A program made the position numbers and the translations under genes. The notes beneath the pieces are model-generated. The model did no database searches and was not told the origin of the DNA. It worked only from the letters and a program-made list of their open reading frames with translations. This document shows positions 38,738-48,107 of a DNA stretch of 64,000 nucleotides, piece by piece. The DNA is from Haematococcus lacustris (Eukaryota > Chlorophyta > Chlorophyceae > Chlamydomonadales > Haematococcaceae): the NCBI GenBank assembly GCA_030144725.1, contig JASKMD010000025.1, positions 6,435,208 through 6,499,207 of the forward strand. The letters are read 5' to 3'. The first letter of the stretch is position 1. Each line of letters starts with the position of its first letter.

Positions 38738-39237
38738 NNNNNNNNNNNNNNNNNNNNNNNNNNNNNNNNNNNNNNNNNNNNNNNNNNNNNNNNNNNNNNN
38801 NNNNNNNNNNNNNNNNNNNNNNNNNNNNNNNNNNNNNNNNNNNNNNNNNNNNNNNNNNNNNNNNNNNNNNNNNNNNNNNNNNNNNNNNNNNNNNNNNNNN
38901 NNNNNNNNNNNNNNNNNNNNNNNNNNNNNNNNNNNNNNNNNNNNNNNNNNNNNNNNNNNNNNNNNNNNNNNNNNNNNNNNNNNNNNNNNNNNNNNNNNNN
39001 NNNNNNNNNNNNNNNNNNNNNNNNNNNNNNNNNNNNNNNNNNNNNNNNNNNNNNNNNNNNNNNNNNNNNNNNNNNNNNNNNNNNNNNNNNNNNNNNNNNN
39101 NNNNNNNNNNNNNNNNNNNNNNNNNNNNNNNNNNNNNNNNNNNNNNNNNNNNNNNNNNNNNNNNNNNNNNNNNNNNNNNNNNNNNNNNNNNNNNNNNNNN
39201 NNNNNNNNNNNNNNNNNNNNNNNNNNNNNNNNNNNNN
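38738..39237. other. Assembly gap (500 N)
   Basis: Exactly 500 N, so the true size is unknown. It hides the end of gypsy C, its target duplication and most of element E copy 1. Confidence 0.99.
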
Positions 39238-39978
39238 GCTGCGGGTTGGGGCTGGGGCTGGTTCCTGGGGCGGTGCTGCTGCGTCGAAGACTGGGTTGTC
39301 CGTGGAGCTGTACGGTCCGTTAAGCTCCAACGGTGTGCCCAGTACAGGCGGCTGAGTTATGGCAGCCACCTCGCGCAAGCACGAATGCGGATGTAAGCGC
39401 TAGTGCACTGGGCGAACGTGTTAAAGAAACACGCACCGCGGAGCTACGGCTGGCTGCAGCCTGAACACCCCGGAGTGCCCAGGACTGCAGCCGAAGTGAA
39501 GATGCTGACGCCCAGACGTCCGTCTGTCGACAGCTGAAGGCAATTGATAACCTTCCTCCGGGGAAAAGAGCTTAGAAGAAATGTAAGATAGCAAACGGAA
39601 TGAGTAAGGACGCCTCGACTAGCAGCAAGCAAGGCAAAGCTGATACCCGTCACCAGGATGGTGCCGGCCTTCAGATGCCGATGGCAGTGAGCTGAGAATA
39701 CCTCCAGACTTGGGTGCCCGTGATTACATCGGACAGCTGGTAAGGTCTTCTAAGCTGCCGCCGCAGCATCCCAATCCACTACAAATACCCAAACCCCCAT
39801 GCAACCATGTCAGAACTGTTATGCAAGTCGCAGGATACACACACAAACCCACCCACAGTAGCCAGGTCACATCAACCATCATACACCAATCACCATCTAC
39901 CGTGATACCACCAACTGTCATGCTTGCATGGCTAGCCCATGTCACGCATTCCGTACAGTCACGCTCATGGATGTGACA
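39238..39978 (-). mobile_element. Element E copy 1, 5' end only
   Basis: About 740 bp that match 44738-45472 with only about seven differences. It starts TGTCACATCC at 39978 on the minus strand and reaches the first ~45 codons of the Gag-like ORF (ITQPPVLGTPLELNGPYSS) before the gap. It lies head-to-tail behind copy 2, with 5,494 bp between equivalent points. Confidence 0.85.
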
Positions 39979-40795
39979 GCTGTCACGTGATAAGATGTTC
40001 CTAAACATGATAGTGCGCTGCAGAGGATAAGGAATCCCCCCCCCAGCTGCAAGCATGTGTGAAGATGACTCAGAAGACATGTGGCAGATGGAAGAGAGCA
40101 GACGAAGCAGCGCATAAGTAAATGCATATCTTGTGATCACCTAACTAATGCACCTATCTACCACACCAACCCCCTTGACATCCTTGGCGGCGGCCAAGTG
40201 CTAAAACCTGTGGCATGCAAGCCTCCAGGCCGGACCCATGCGGTAAAACCGCGAAAACCCTACATGGATCCTATGGCTCATTCTACTTAAGCCACTGGCC
40301 ATCACCATGACATGGTGCTCACCCGCCAGCGTCGTGCCTGATGCATCCTACGCGCGGCAGCGGGTCGGCCGTAATGTAGTATTCCTACCCTGAATGTCCA
40401 TAACCTCCTGACAAGATGACATGTGCAAACATGCTGGGATGATTGTGGTGAATGTGATAGTTGTGTAGCATGATCCATTAAACGAGTGATGTTAGAGACA
40501 ATCAAGGCATGCACTCAAGATGTATGCAAGTAGAACAGTGAGAGCAAGAAGCGTCATGCGATGAGAGCGTGTAAAACGTGATGCATGATGTGCAAGGACG
40601 TAAAACGTGATGTGTGAAAGCAGTATGACATGGACGATGAGGTGAATAGCAATAGTGCGACACGTGTGGAATGTGATGAGCTATGTGAGACACATGGTGA
40701 GTTCAATAGCAACAGTGTGACAAGTGTGACATGCATGCGAACTTAACACCACCTTCCCCCCCCCACTCCTAGCCCACGCCCGACCCTAAGTGCCT
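39979..40795 (-). other. 3' non-coding part of element E copy 2
   Basis: No ORF. It holds short degenerate repeats (GTGATG, GTGTGACA and CAATAGCAA type, 40540-40740), and C-runs at about 40038 and 40754 that are polypurine on the element's strand. Confidence 0.5.
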
Positions 40796-43700
40796 CTACA
40801 GCTTCAGATAGGCCCCCATCACTGGCAGCTTCAACAGGTGACGCTTCTGGCCTTTTGATGAGAACACCATGATCCATCCCATCCCAGACCCCAGGCTTGG
40901 ACAGGTGACGTGAAGTAGACGCTCAGCTTGCTTGAGCTGCTGGATCCAGCGGAAACGAGCAGGTGGTGCATCTGAGAGGTAGGCATGGGGCACCAACATG
41001 CACACCAGGGAATGAGCATAGATTACCGCCAGCGGCAGCAGCAGATCCAGGACAGTAGGGTCAGGGCTGCTGATGATGGCGTCGATGGGCTGCTGCTGCA
41101 ACTGCGCACGGTAGGCAGCAGGGGAAAGAGATAGATGCGGTTGTGATGACAATGGCTGCAATACAAGCCCCGATATGATGATGGGTGTGGTGGTGCATGG
41201 ATCCAGCAGGCTGTGCATGAGGTCTAGGTTGATCACTGTGCTTGCCACACGCAGCTCTTGAGGTGTGATGCGGAAGCCGCTGCATTGTGGATGTGTTATC
41301 GTGTATGTCACGTTCGGTGTCGCAACATCAGCAAGGTGAGCAAGAGTAACTGCTGGCTGCGCAGCTGTGGCCGTGGGCAAAGCTGGATCAGGTGCTGTAG
41401 ATGGTGAGCAGTGCTGGGTGGTGCTGGTGTGAGAGCTGGGCAACAGCTGTGCACCCCCCCCAGCAGCAACAACCAGCGCATGCGACAGGGATGAGGAGGA
41501 TAGGCAGCTGTGAGCATGGGCGTGCAGCAAGCTGGCATGGTGCAGGGCAGCCGCCACCGCATACAAACTCTCTGCAGCCGTGGCGTCCATGCAGTGCCCA
41601 GTGATCTGGTGGCGGTCAGCTGTAGTAAGCCCCGGTGCGGCAGTGGTGCCAACAACATAACCCAGCGCCAGCTCCCTCTCTTGGATGTTGGGTTCGTGAG
41701 TAGTGCCTTTCTTGGATGTCACACCGTTGGGCACACCATTGGGCAATTGGGTGTACTGCTCTGGCGAGTGTGCAGCAGCAGGTCCATCTGGCAACACCAT
41801 GCTGATGACTGAGCATGCGATGGCAGAGGTGGGCAGATCAGGGATGGGAGGTGGCAGGCTAGTAACGATGGCCGGCAGCCAGAGCAAGAAGAGGAAAGAA
41901 AGGAACAGCCGTAAGGGAGTGAGAGTGTGCCACACCACTTCCCTGGACGAGCGTCGAGGCAACAGCGGTGACGGCGGGGGCAAGGTCGGTGCACTTGAGC
42001 GCTGCTGCTTGGCCACATGCTGGGCTGCGGCGGTGCCCACAGCCAGGTGTTTGGCTGATCGCTGCGATGCGCTGGATGTCTGAGACGTGCGCCGAGCTGC
42101 AGGGTCTCGTGCTGAGGAGAGCACAGATTGACTGGCTGTACCTCCCCCCCTGCGGGTGGCTGGCTGAGCTGAGCTGCGCACCGACTTCACCCCTGATCCT
42201 GCTGGTATGGGTGCGTCATCGGTGGCCACCCCGCTTCTGGCACCCTCTGTGGTTGCAAGGTCACCCCCACGGCTGACTGCGCTGGGTGTGGTGGTGCCCG
42301 CTGCCACTGGAGGTGTCCCCACATGCAAGTGCACCCCAGGGGTGTGGATCATGGCAGAAGCGGTGCCGCTGGTTGCACAGGGCTGAACCTGGCTGTGGGA
42401 CACGGCAGTGCAAGCCACAAGCAGCTGGCTGCTGCCCATGGGCGCTGAGTATAGGAGGGGAAGGCAGCCTTTGGGCCCAGTGACTGGCAGTGAGTGAGAG
42501 GTGCGGATGTCTCCATGGCTGTGCAGCCGGGGGCAATAAGAGAACTGCCGGTCGTACACATCGCACACGCCCTTGGTCTGCGAGAGGAAGTTGGCTCCAA
42601 GCAGCAGGTCATAAGCAAGGGGGCTACCAGGCGGCATGACAATGGCCTCTAGGTCGTGCACCATGGCCTGGGGAGTACCGTAGCTGAGACTCACGCGCAG
42701 GGTGGCAACCTGGGTGGCTAAGGCCTCTGCACCACTGGCAGTGGACAGGCGGCGGCTGCAAGGGGTGAGGGGCAGGTTCAGCGCGGTTGCGCACTCATGT
42801 GAGATCAGGCAGCTGTCACTGCCCCCGTCTAGCATGACACCCCGGAGCAGGTGCAGCTGGCCCTCACTGTCAGCCACTGCACACCCTGACTGCACCGTGA
42901 CGTTGGAGAAGTAGGTCAGGTGCTGGTTGGGCACGGCGGTGTGGCAGGCAGCACGCACAGCGGTTGCTCGTGGCGGTTCAACAGCGATGTGAGCAGCAGT
43001 GTCAACAACAGGTGTGACATTGGGCGAAAGGTGCTGCTCAATACGCGTCACGCGCTGAGCGAGGAGCTGCAGCTGCATAGCCAGCTCCTGCAGGCCGGGC
43101 TGGGTGGCAAGAGGGGGAAACACAGAGCCCATGGTGGGGGTGGTGGCTGGGGCAGCAGGAGGAGCAGGGGCTGCAGCCTTAGGCAGGGTGTGGGTGGCAG
43201 CAGCAGGTGGGGCGGCAGACATAGGCGTGAATGGCACTGCCCTGGCTGCATTAGCTGTGATGATGCAGAAGCTGCCATGCTCAGGGTAGGAGAGGGGCTG
43301 CACCCGCGCATCCTGCGACACCCAATGCCCTGACATGTCCCATGCACCCAGCCCGGGCCCCTCTGCTGACACGGTGTGGGCGCGAGCAGGACCTGACAGG
43401 CTGGGTGGAGGAGCTGCTTGCAGGTGTGGGTACAGCTTGAAGCAGCGCTCAGGGGGATGGTAGCGCTTGTGACAGTAGCTGCAGGTGTGCTGCGCATGGG
43501 CTGGAGCAGCAGGTACATACCCCCTGTCCAGCAGAGGCGTGCGTTGCCTGGGGTCAGTGATGGCGCGCGATACCTCACTGCCAACCGGGTGTGTAGCCAC
43601 GGCATGCGCTGCGCGCGGAGCACTTCCACCGATGACTCTCTGCTGCTCATGAGGCGGCATTGCCTGAAACTGCCTGCACTCAGCCAAATCATGGCCAGCA

Positions 43701-44713
43701 TAGGGGTGAAGAGGGCAGGTCTTGGCAGGCCGCGAGCGCTGGGTCTGCATGGGCGCATGCTGCATGGGTGCACTACGCAAGGCAGGCTGAGGCATGGCTG
43801 CATAATCCAGCTGCATTGGTGGCGCAGCATAAGCTTGGGACATGGGCAGGACAGATGGCAGCGGCTGTTGCATGGCAGGGTGCGACATTGGGTAACCCAT
43901 TTGCATGGGCTGCTGCAGGTGATGTGGCATGGGCTGCAACAAGGGCTGTGGCATGGGCTGCCGAGCACGCTGGCGTTGCGGGGGCTGCGGCAGCGCCCGA
44001 GTCTGGAGCTCAGCCAACTGTTGCCGCAGCAGGAGCACCTCCTCTGACACTGGGTCCTGCTCTGCGCGTAGCGGTGGGCGATCAGCAGTGGCAGGCACGT
44101 AACGCATGTTGTCAAGCAGGTTCTCATGCGCTGCACTGACTGCATGCAAGGCAGCTCTGAAGGCGCGCTGATCCTGCCGGTCCTCTGCATCCGGCACAGC
44201 CTGGTGGAATAGGCGCACAGCCTCGTCCCTGAGCTTGGTGCGCTGCTCCTGGCGCATGGTGGGCACTTGTAGGCAATGGGAGAAGAGGTGGTTGATGGCG
44301 GTGAAGTGGGTTAGTGTGCCACGCCTGATGGCCTCATTCACAGCGCTCTCAAAGGCTGTGGCGAAAGCCTTAGCGCTGCTGCACCCTTTGCCCCCTAGCA
44401 CGAGAGCTGGGTCTAGGCCTGCCTGGTGGCTGGGTGGGTCTATCAGCTGCTCCTCCACCAGGTCTAGCAAGGCCTCTAATGCTTCTGCCCTGTCAGCCTC
44501 GTCGCCCCAGCCATCTACCAGCTGCTCATAAGCATCTGTAATGGACTGAAAGAACACGCCATCCATGGCAGAGCTGGCCAGCAGGTGATGGAACGCATTC
44601 ACCGGTATGTGGAGGTTGAGGCCTAGGTACGCCCGCAGCTTGAGGCTGAAGGCTCTGAAGGCCAGCCGGGAAGTGCCTATAAGCTCTGGCACCGCCATGG
44701 TGACGAGCGCCAT
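40796..44713 (-). CDS. Element E Gag-protease-TM-methyltransferase-like polyprotein
   Basis: About 1,305 residues from the first ATG at 44713. The frame is open 53 codons further upstream to 44872, is conserved in copy 1 and may start at a non-ATG codon or an upstream exon. Order: capsid-like helical region (VPELIGTSRLAFRAF, SLKLRAYLGLNLHIP); Gln/Met/Pro-rich linker; zinc knuckle CSYCHKRYHPPERC; Ala/Pro linker; aspartic protease (VMLDGGSDSCLIS, then LLLGANFLSQT); Ser/Ala-rich linker; one membrane-type helix (RLFLSFLFLLWLPAIVTSL); and a C-terminal domain with AIISSPDPTVLDLLLPLA, LVPHAYLSDAPPARFRW and GWIMVFSS. The last part resembles the adenine-methyltransferase-like domain of DIRS-type elements, SSPDP standing where (D/N/S)PP(Y/F) is expected; this is tentative. 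No RT. Confidence 0.75.
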   Translation of the reverse strand: MALVTMAVPELIGTSRLAFRAFSLKLRAYLGLNLHIPVNAFHHLLASSAMDGVFFQSITDAYEQLVDGWGDEADRAEALEALLDLVEEQLIDPPSHQAGLDPALVLGGKGCSSAKAFATAFESAVNEAIRRGTLTHFTAINHLFSHCLQVPTMRQEQRTKLRDEAVRLFHQAVPDAEDRQDQRAFRAALHAVSAAHENLLDNMRYVPATADRPPLRAEQDPVSEEVLLLRQQLAELQTRALPQPPQRQRARQPMPQPLLQPMPHHLQQPMQMGYPMSHPAMQQPLPSVLPMSQAYAAPPMQLDYAAMPQPALRSAPMQHAPMQTQRSRPAKTCPLHPYAGHDLAECRQFQAMPPHEQQRVIGGSAPRAAHAVATHPVGSEVSRAITDPRQRTPLLDRGYVPAAPAHAQHTCSYCHKRYHPPERCFKLYPHLQAAPPPSLSGPARAHTVSAEGPGLGAWDMSGHWVSQDARVQPLSYPEHGSFCIITANAARAVPFTPMSAAPPAAATHTLPKAAAPAPPAAPATTPTMGSVFPPLATQPGLQELAMQLQLLAQRVTRIEQHLSPNVTPVVDTAAHIAVEPPRATAVRAACHTAVPNQHLTYFSNVTVQSGCAVADSEGQLHLLRGVMLDGGSDSCLISHECATALNLPLTPCSRRLSTASGAEALATQVATLRVSLSYGTPQAMVHDLEAIVMPPGSPLAYDLLLGANFLSQTKGVCDVYDRQFSYCPRLHSHGDIRTSHSLPVTGPKGCLPLLYSAPMGSSQLLVACTAVSHSQVQPCATSGTASAMIHTPGVHLHVGTPPVAAGTTTPSAVSRGGDLATTEGARSGVATDDAPIPAGSGVKSVRSSAQPATRRGGGTASQSVLSSARDPAARRTSQTSSASQRSAKHLAVGTAAAQHVAKQQRSSAPTLPPPSPLLPRRSSREVVWHTLTPLRLFLSFLFLLWLPAIVTSLPPPIPDLPTSAIACSVISMVLPDGPAAAHSPEQYTQLPNGVPNGVTSKKGTTHEPNIQERELALGYVVGTTAAPGLTTADRHQITGHCMDATAAESLYAVAAALHHASLLHAHAHSCLSSSSLSHALVVAAGGGAQLLPSSHTSTTQHCSPSTAPDPALPTATAAQPAVTLAHLADVATPNVTYTITHPQCSGFRITPQELRVASTVINLDLMHSLLDPCTTTPIIISGLVLQPLSSQPHLSLSPAAYRAQLQQQPIDAIISSPDPTVLDLLLPLAVIYAHSLVCMLVPHAYLSDAPPARFRWIQQLKQAERLLHVTCPSLGSGMGWIMVFSSKGQKRHLLKLPVMGAYLKL

Positions 44714-45472
44714 GGGCTGTACTGCTCGGCTGCTGCGGGCTGGGGCTGGGGCTGGAACCTGGGGCGGTGCTGCTGCGTCGAAGACTGGGTTGTCCGTGGA
44801 GCTGTACGGTCCGTTAAGCTCCAACGGTGTGCCCAGTACAGGCGGCTGAGTAATGGCAGCCACCTCGCGCAAGCACGAATGCGGATGTAAGCGCTAATGC
44901 ACTGGGCGAACGTGTTGAAGAAACACGCACCGCAGAGCTACGGTTGGCTGCAGCCTGAACACCCCGGAGTGCCCAGGACTGCAGCCGAAGTGAAGATGCT
45001 GACGCCCAGACGTCCGTCTGTCGACAGCTGAAGGCAATTGATAACCTTCCTCCGGGGAAAAGAGCTTAGAAGAAATGTAAGATAGCAAACGGAATGAGTA
45101 AGGACGCCTCGACTAGCAGCAAGCAAGGCAAAGCTGATACCCGTCACCAGGATGGTGCCGGCCTTCAGATGCCGATGGCAGTGAGCTGAGAATACCTCCA
45201 GACTTGGGTGCCCGTGATTACATCGGACAGCTGGTAAGGTCTTCTAAGCTGCCGCCGCAGCATCCCAATCCACTACAAATACCCAAACCCCCATGCAACC
45301 ATGTCAGAACTGTTATGCAAGTCGCAGGATACACACACAAACCCACCCACAGTAGCCAGGTCACATCAACCATCATACACCAATCACCATCTACCGTGAT
45401 ACCACCAACTGTCATGCTTGCATGGCTAGCCCATGTCACGCATTCCGTACAGTCACGCTCATGGATGTGACA

Positions 45473-46970
45473 CGCTCCTCCTTCTACTTCTACCATCGCG
45501 ACCAGCCCGCGCACACCCCCACCCTCATCTCCTCTGGGAGGGCAGGCTGCCGACCCAGCTAACGAGGGGCCTGGCACCTGGCCTAAGGAGGAGTGGCTCT
45601 TAGGCCCCTGGGCTCACCTGCAGCTGGACCCTCAGGTGTGGGGCATGGGCACCACTACCCTGCTGGACTTCTCGGTCAAGCTTGCCAGGGTGCGCCTCCA
45701 CCAGCTCCAGCGCGTCAGTGCCGACCCCCTCTACCGACCCAGTGGGGGCCTGTGGCCTGCGCTGTGGGGCGTGCGCCCCCCCCGGGCAGCGGGCGAACCG
45801 GAGGTGGCAGCGGTGGCTGATGGGGCCCTGAGGGAGCTGGAGCTCAAGTGGGAGGCCAGCGCGCAGCAGGTGGCAGGCCAGGGGGCAGCGGGGGAGCGGG
45901 AACAGCAGGGCAGGGATTGGAGGAGCGGCTCCCCGAGGAGGTGCAGGGCAGCCAACCGCCTCGATGGCTTGACACCTCCGCCAGGGCGCACCCGCATCCC
46001 TCGCCGCAGGACAGGGCGGTTTAGCAGGCTGGGCGGCAGCTGGAGGTCCTGCAGGGGCGTGGGGGCTGGGCAGCCAGTTGCTCAGCCCGCCCCCCGGGCC
46101 GACACCGTGGACCAGCTGGCTGTGGGTCTTCAGGCGGGCCAGCCGTGTGCGAAGGTGTGGAAGGAGCTGCTAGACCCCACCCTCCGTCGGGAGCACGTCA
46201 TCGTGGCCTGGCGGGTGCTTCAAGCCAGCCTCATGGTCGGGGCCTTGTAGGGTCACATCCTCAAGGGGGCGGCTGCCCCGGGCTCGTCCGCCTGCCGCTA
46301 TTGCCAGCCGGGGCACCTGGAGACTCTCACCCACGCCTTCCTGACCTGCCCCGCCGTGGTCCCAACCTGGGAGTGGGTGCTGGACGTGAACGGCCGCCTC
46401 ACAGGCACCCGCCCCCCCTCAGGCGACGCCATGCTGCTCCTCAGTGGGCGCCCCACCCGCGGCTAGGGCCCCCCCTTCCAGCCCCCTGACAGCCTGCTGT
46501 GGCTGCGGCTGCGCGTTGCCTACCTGGGCGCAGTGTGGCGCCTCCGCAGCTCAGGTGCCGCTACAACCCTGCAGCCACAGCAGGTGGCGAGGCGGGTAGT
46601 GGAGGAGGTCATCTCCACCCTCACCACGGCCGTCAAGCGGGACTGGCATCGGGTGGGGAGGGACATCCGCGTGGGCCTCTGCGGCGCTGTGCCCTCCACC
46701 TGGTTCAAGGGAAAGGACCCGGAGCTGGACGCTGCCCACTTCGACCAGCTGTGGCCCGAGGCGTTGGGGGGCTGGTTTGCCAAGCAGCCCAGGAGGGAGC
46801 GGAGGGGAGGGCAGGAGGGGGCAGAGGGGAGGGTTGGGGCAGGAGGAGTGGAGGAGGAGAGGGCAGCAGGGAGGCCTAGGCATGGGGAGGGCAGGTCGCA
46901 GGGGGGGGGAGAGCTAGTGGTTCGCCTCTCCTTGCAGTGGCCCGTCCCCTTCCCCGTCGAGCCAGCCTGA
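45473..46970 (+). pseudogene. Decayed LINE 3' part (RT C terminus with zinc finger)
   Basis: A G/C-rich plus-strand stretch in which at least two frames must be joined. EHVIVAWRVLQASLMVG, then CRYCQPGHLETLTHAFLTCP, a C-x2-C-x7-H-x4-C finger as found after LINE reverse transcriptases. After this come LRVAYLGAVWRLRSS and a helical tail (VVEEVISTLTTAVKRDWHRV). It is interrupted by stops (for example near 46248 and 46465). It is of a different type from the Dualen-like copies. Left boundary: element E. Confidence 0.55.
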
Positions 46971-47135
46971 GCGGCAGGGTTGCTGCTGGGGCGTAGTGCG
47001 CTCAGTGGGTGGGGTAGGATGGGTCCCGCGGGTTTACCTGGGTGTCAGGGTACCGGGGGCTTAGGTGGTCTTGGTTTGAGCGTTGGGGGTAGGGTTCTAG
47101 GTTTAAGATCGAGGGGCGGGGCTTAGGCTCGTGTG
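46971..47135. other. G-rich spacer before the hexamer array
   Basis: G-rich non-coding tail, with no feature beyond base bias. Confidence 0.3.
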
Positions 47136-47954
47136 GGGGCTGGGGCTGGGGCTGGGGCTGGGGCTGGGGCTGGGGCTGGGGCTGGGGCTGGGGCTGGGGC
47201 TGGGGCTGGGGCTGGGGCTGGGGCTGGGGCTGGGGCTGGGGCTGGGGCTGGGGCTGGGGCTGGGGCTGGGGCTGGGGCTGGGGCTGGGGCTGGGGCTGGG
47301 GCTGGGGCTGGGGCTGGGGCTGGGGCTGGGGCTGGGGCTGGGGCTGGGGCTGGGGCTGGGGCTGGGGCTGGGGCTGGGGCTGGGGCTGGGGCTGGGGCTG
47401 GGGCTGGGGCTGGGGCTGGGGCTGGGGCTGGGGCTGGGGCTGGGGCTGGGGCTGGGGCTGGGGCTGGGGCTGGGGCTGGGGCTGGGGCTGGGGCTGGGGC
47501 TGGGGCTGGGGCTGGGGCTGGGGCTGGGGCTGGGGCTGGGGCTGGGGCTGGGGCTGGGGCTGGGGCTGGGGCTGGGGCTGGGGCTGGGGCTGGGGCTGGG
47601 GCTGGGGCTGGGGCTGGGGCTGGGGCTGGGGCTGGGGCTGGGGCTGGGGCTGGGGCTGGGGCTGGGGCTGGGGCTGGGGCTGGGGCTGGGGCTGGGGCTG
47701 GGGCTGGGGCTGGGGCTGGGGCTGGGGCTGGGGCTGGGGCTGGGGCTGGGGCTGGGGCTGGGGCTGGGGCTGGGGCTGGGGCTGGGGCTGGGGCTGGGGC
47801 TGGGGCTGGGGCTGGGGCTGGGGCTGGGGCTGGGGCTGGGGCTGGGGCTGGGGCTGGGGCTGGGGCTGGGGCTGGGGCTGGGGCTGGGGCTGGGGCTGGG
47901 GCTGGGGCTGGGGCTGGGGCTGGGGCTGGGGCTGGGGCTGGGGCTGGGGCTGGG
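47136..47954. repeat. (GGGGCT)n hexamer array
   Basis: About 136 essentially perfect GGGGCT units. The G-tracts could form quadruplexes on the plus strand. Long Gly-Leu, Gly-Ala, Ala-Pro or Ser-Pro frames across it are repeat artefacts. Confidence 0.98.
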
Positions 47955-48107
47955 CCGTGCCTTCTCCGATGGTTTTGGATCGCCCACGAAGAAGAAGAAG
48001 AAGAAAAGAAGAAGACTACTCCGGCGGAGCCGGCGTGTATTAAGGGAGGAGCTTCCGCCTGGGGCGCGGCTTGCTCCCACCATTTAACCTGGATGTGAAG
48101 AACCCCT

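Larger units (their letters stand above)
39979..45472 (-). mobile_element. Element E copy 2 (Gag-protease-methyltransferase-like, no RT)
   Basis: From TGTCACATCC at 45472 to about 39979. It contains a ~600-bp leader, one long ORF (40796-44713) and about 800 bp of non-coding sequence with poly-purine/pyrimidine runs. Neither the ORF nor the rest codes for RT, RNase H or integrase, so it must depend on another element. The junction with copy 1 is the palindrome GTGACAGCTGTCAC. Possible readings are a TR-GAG type LTR element in tandem, or a DIRS/PAT-like element with split direct repeats. Confidence 0.7.

Noticed and set aside
39010..39237. Long X-filled ORFs across both gaps
   Set aside because: Produced by runs of N; no information.
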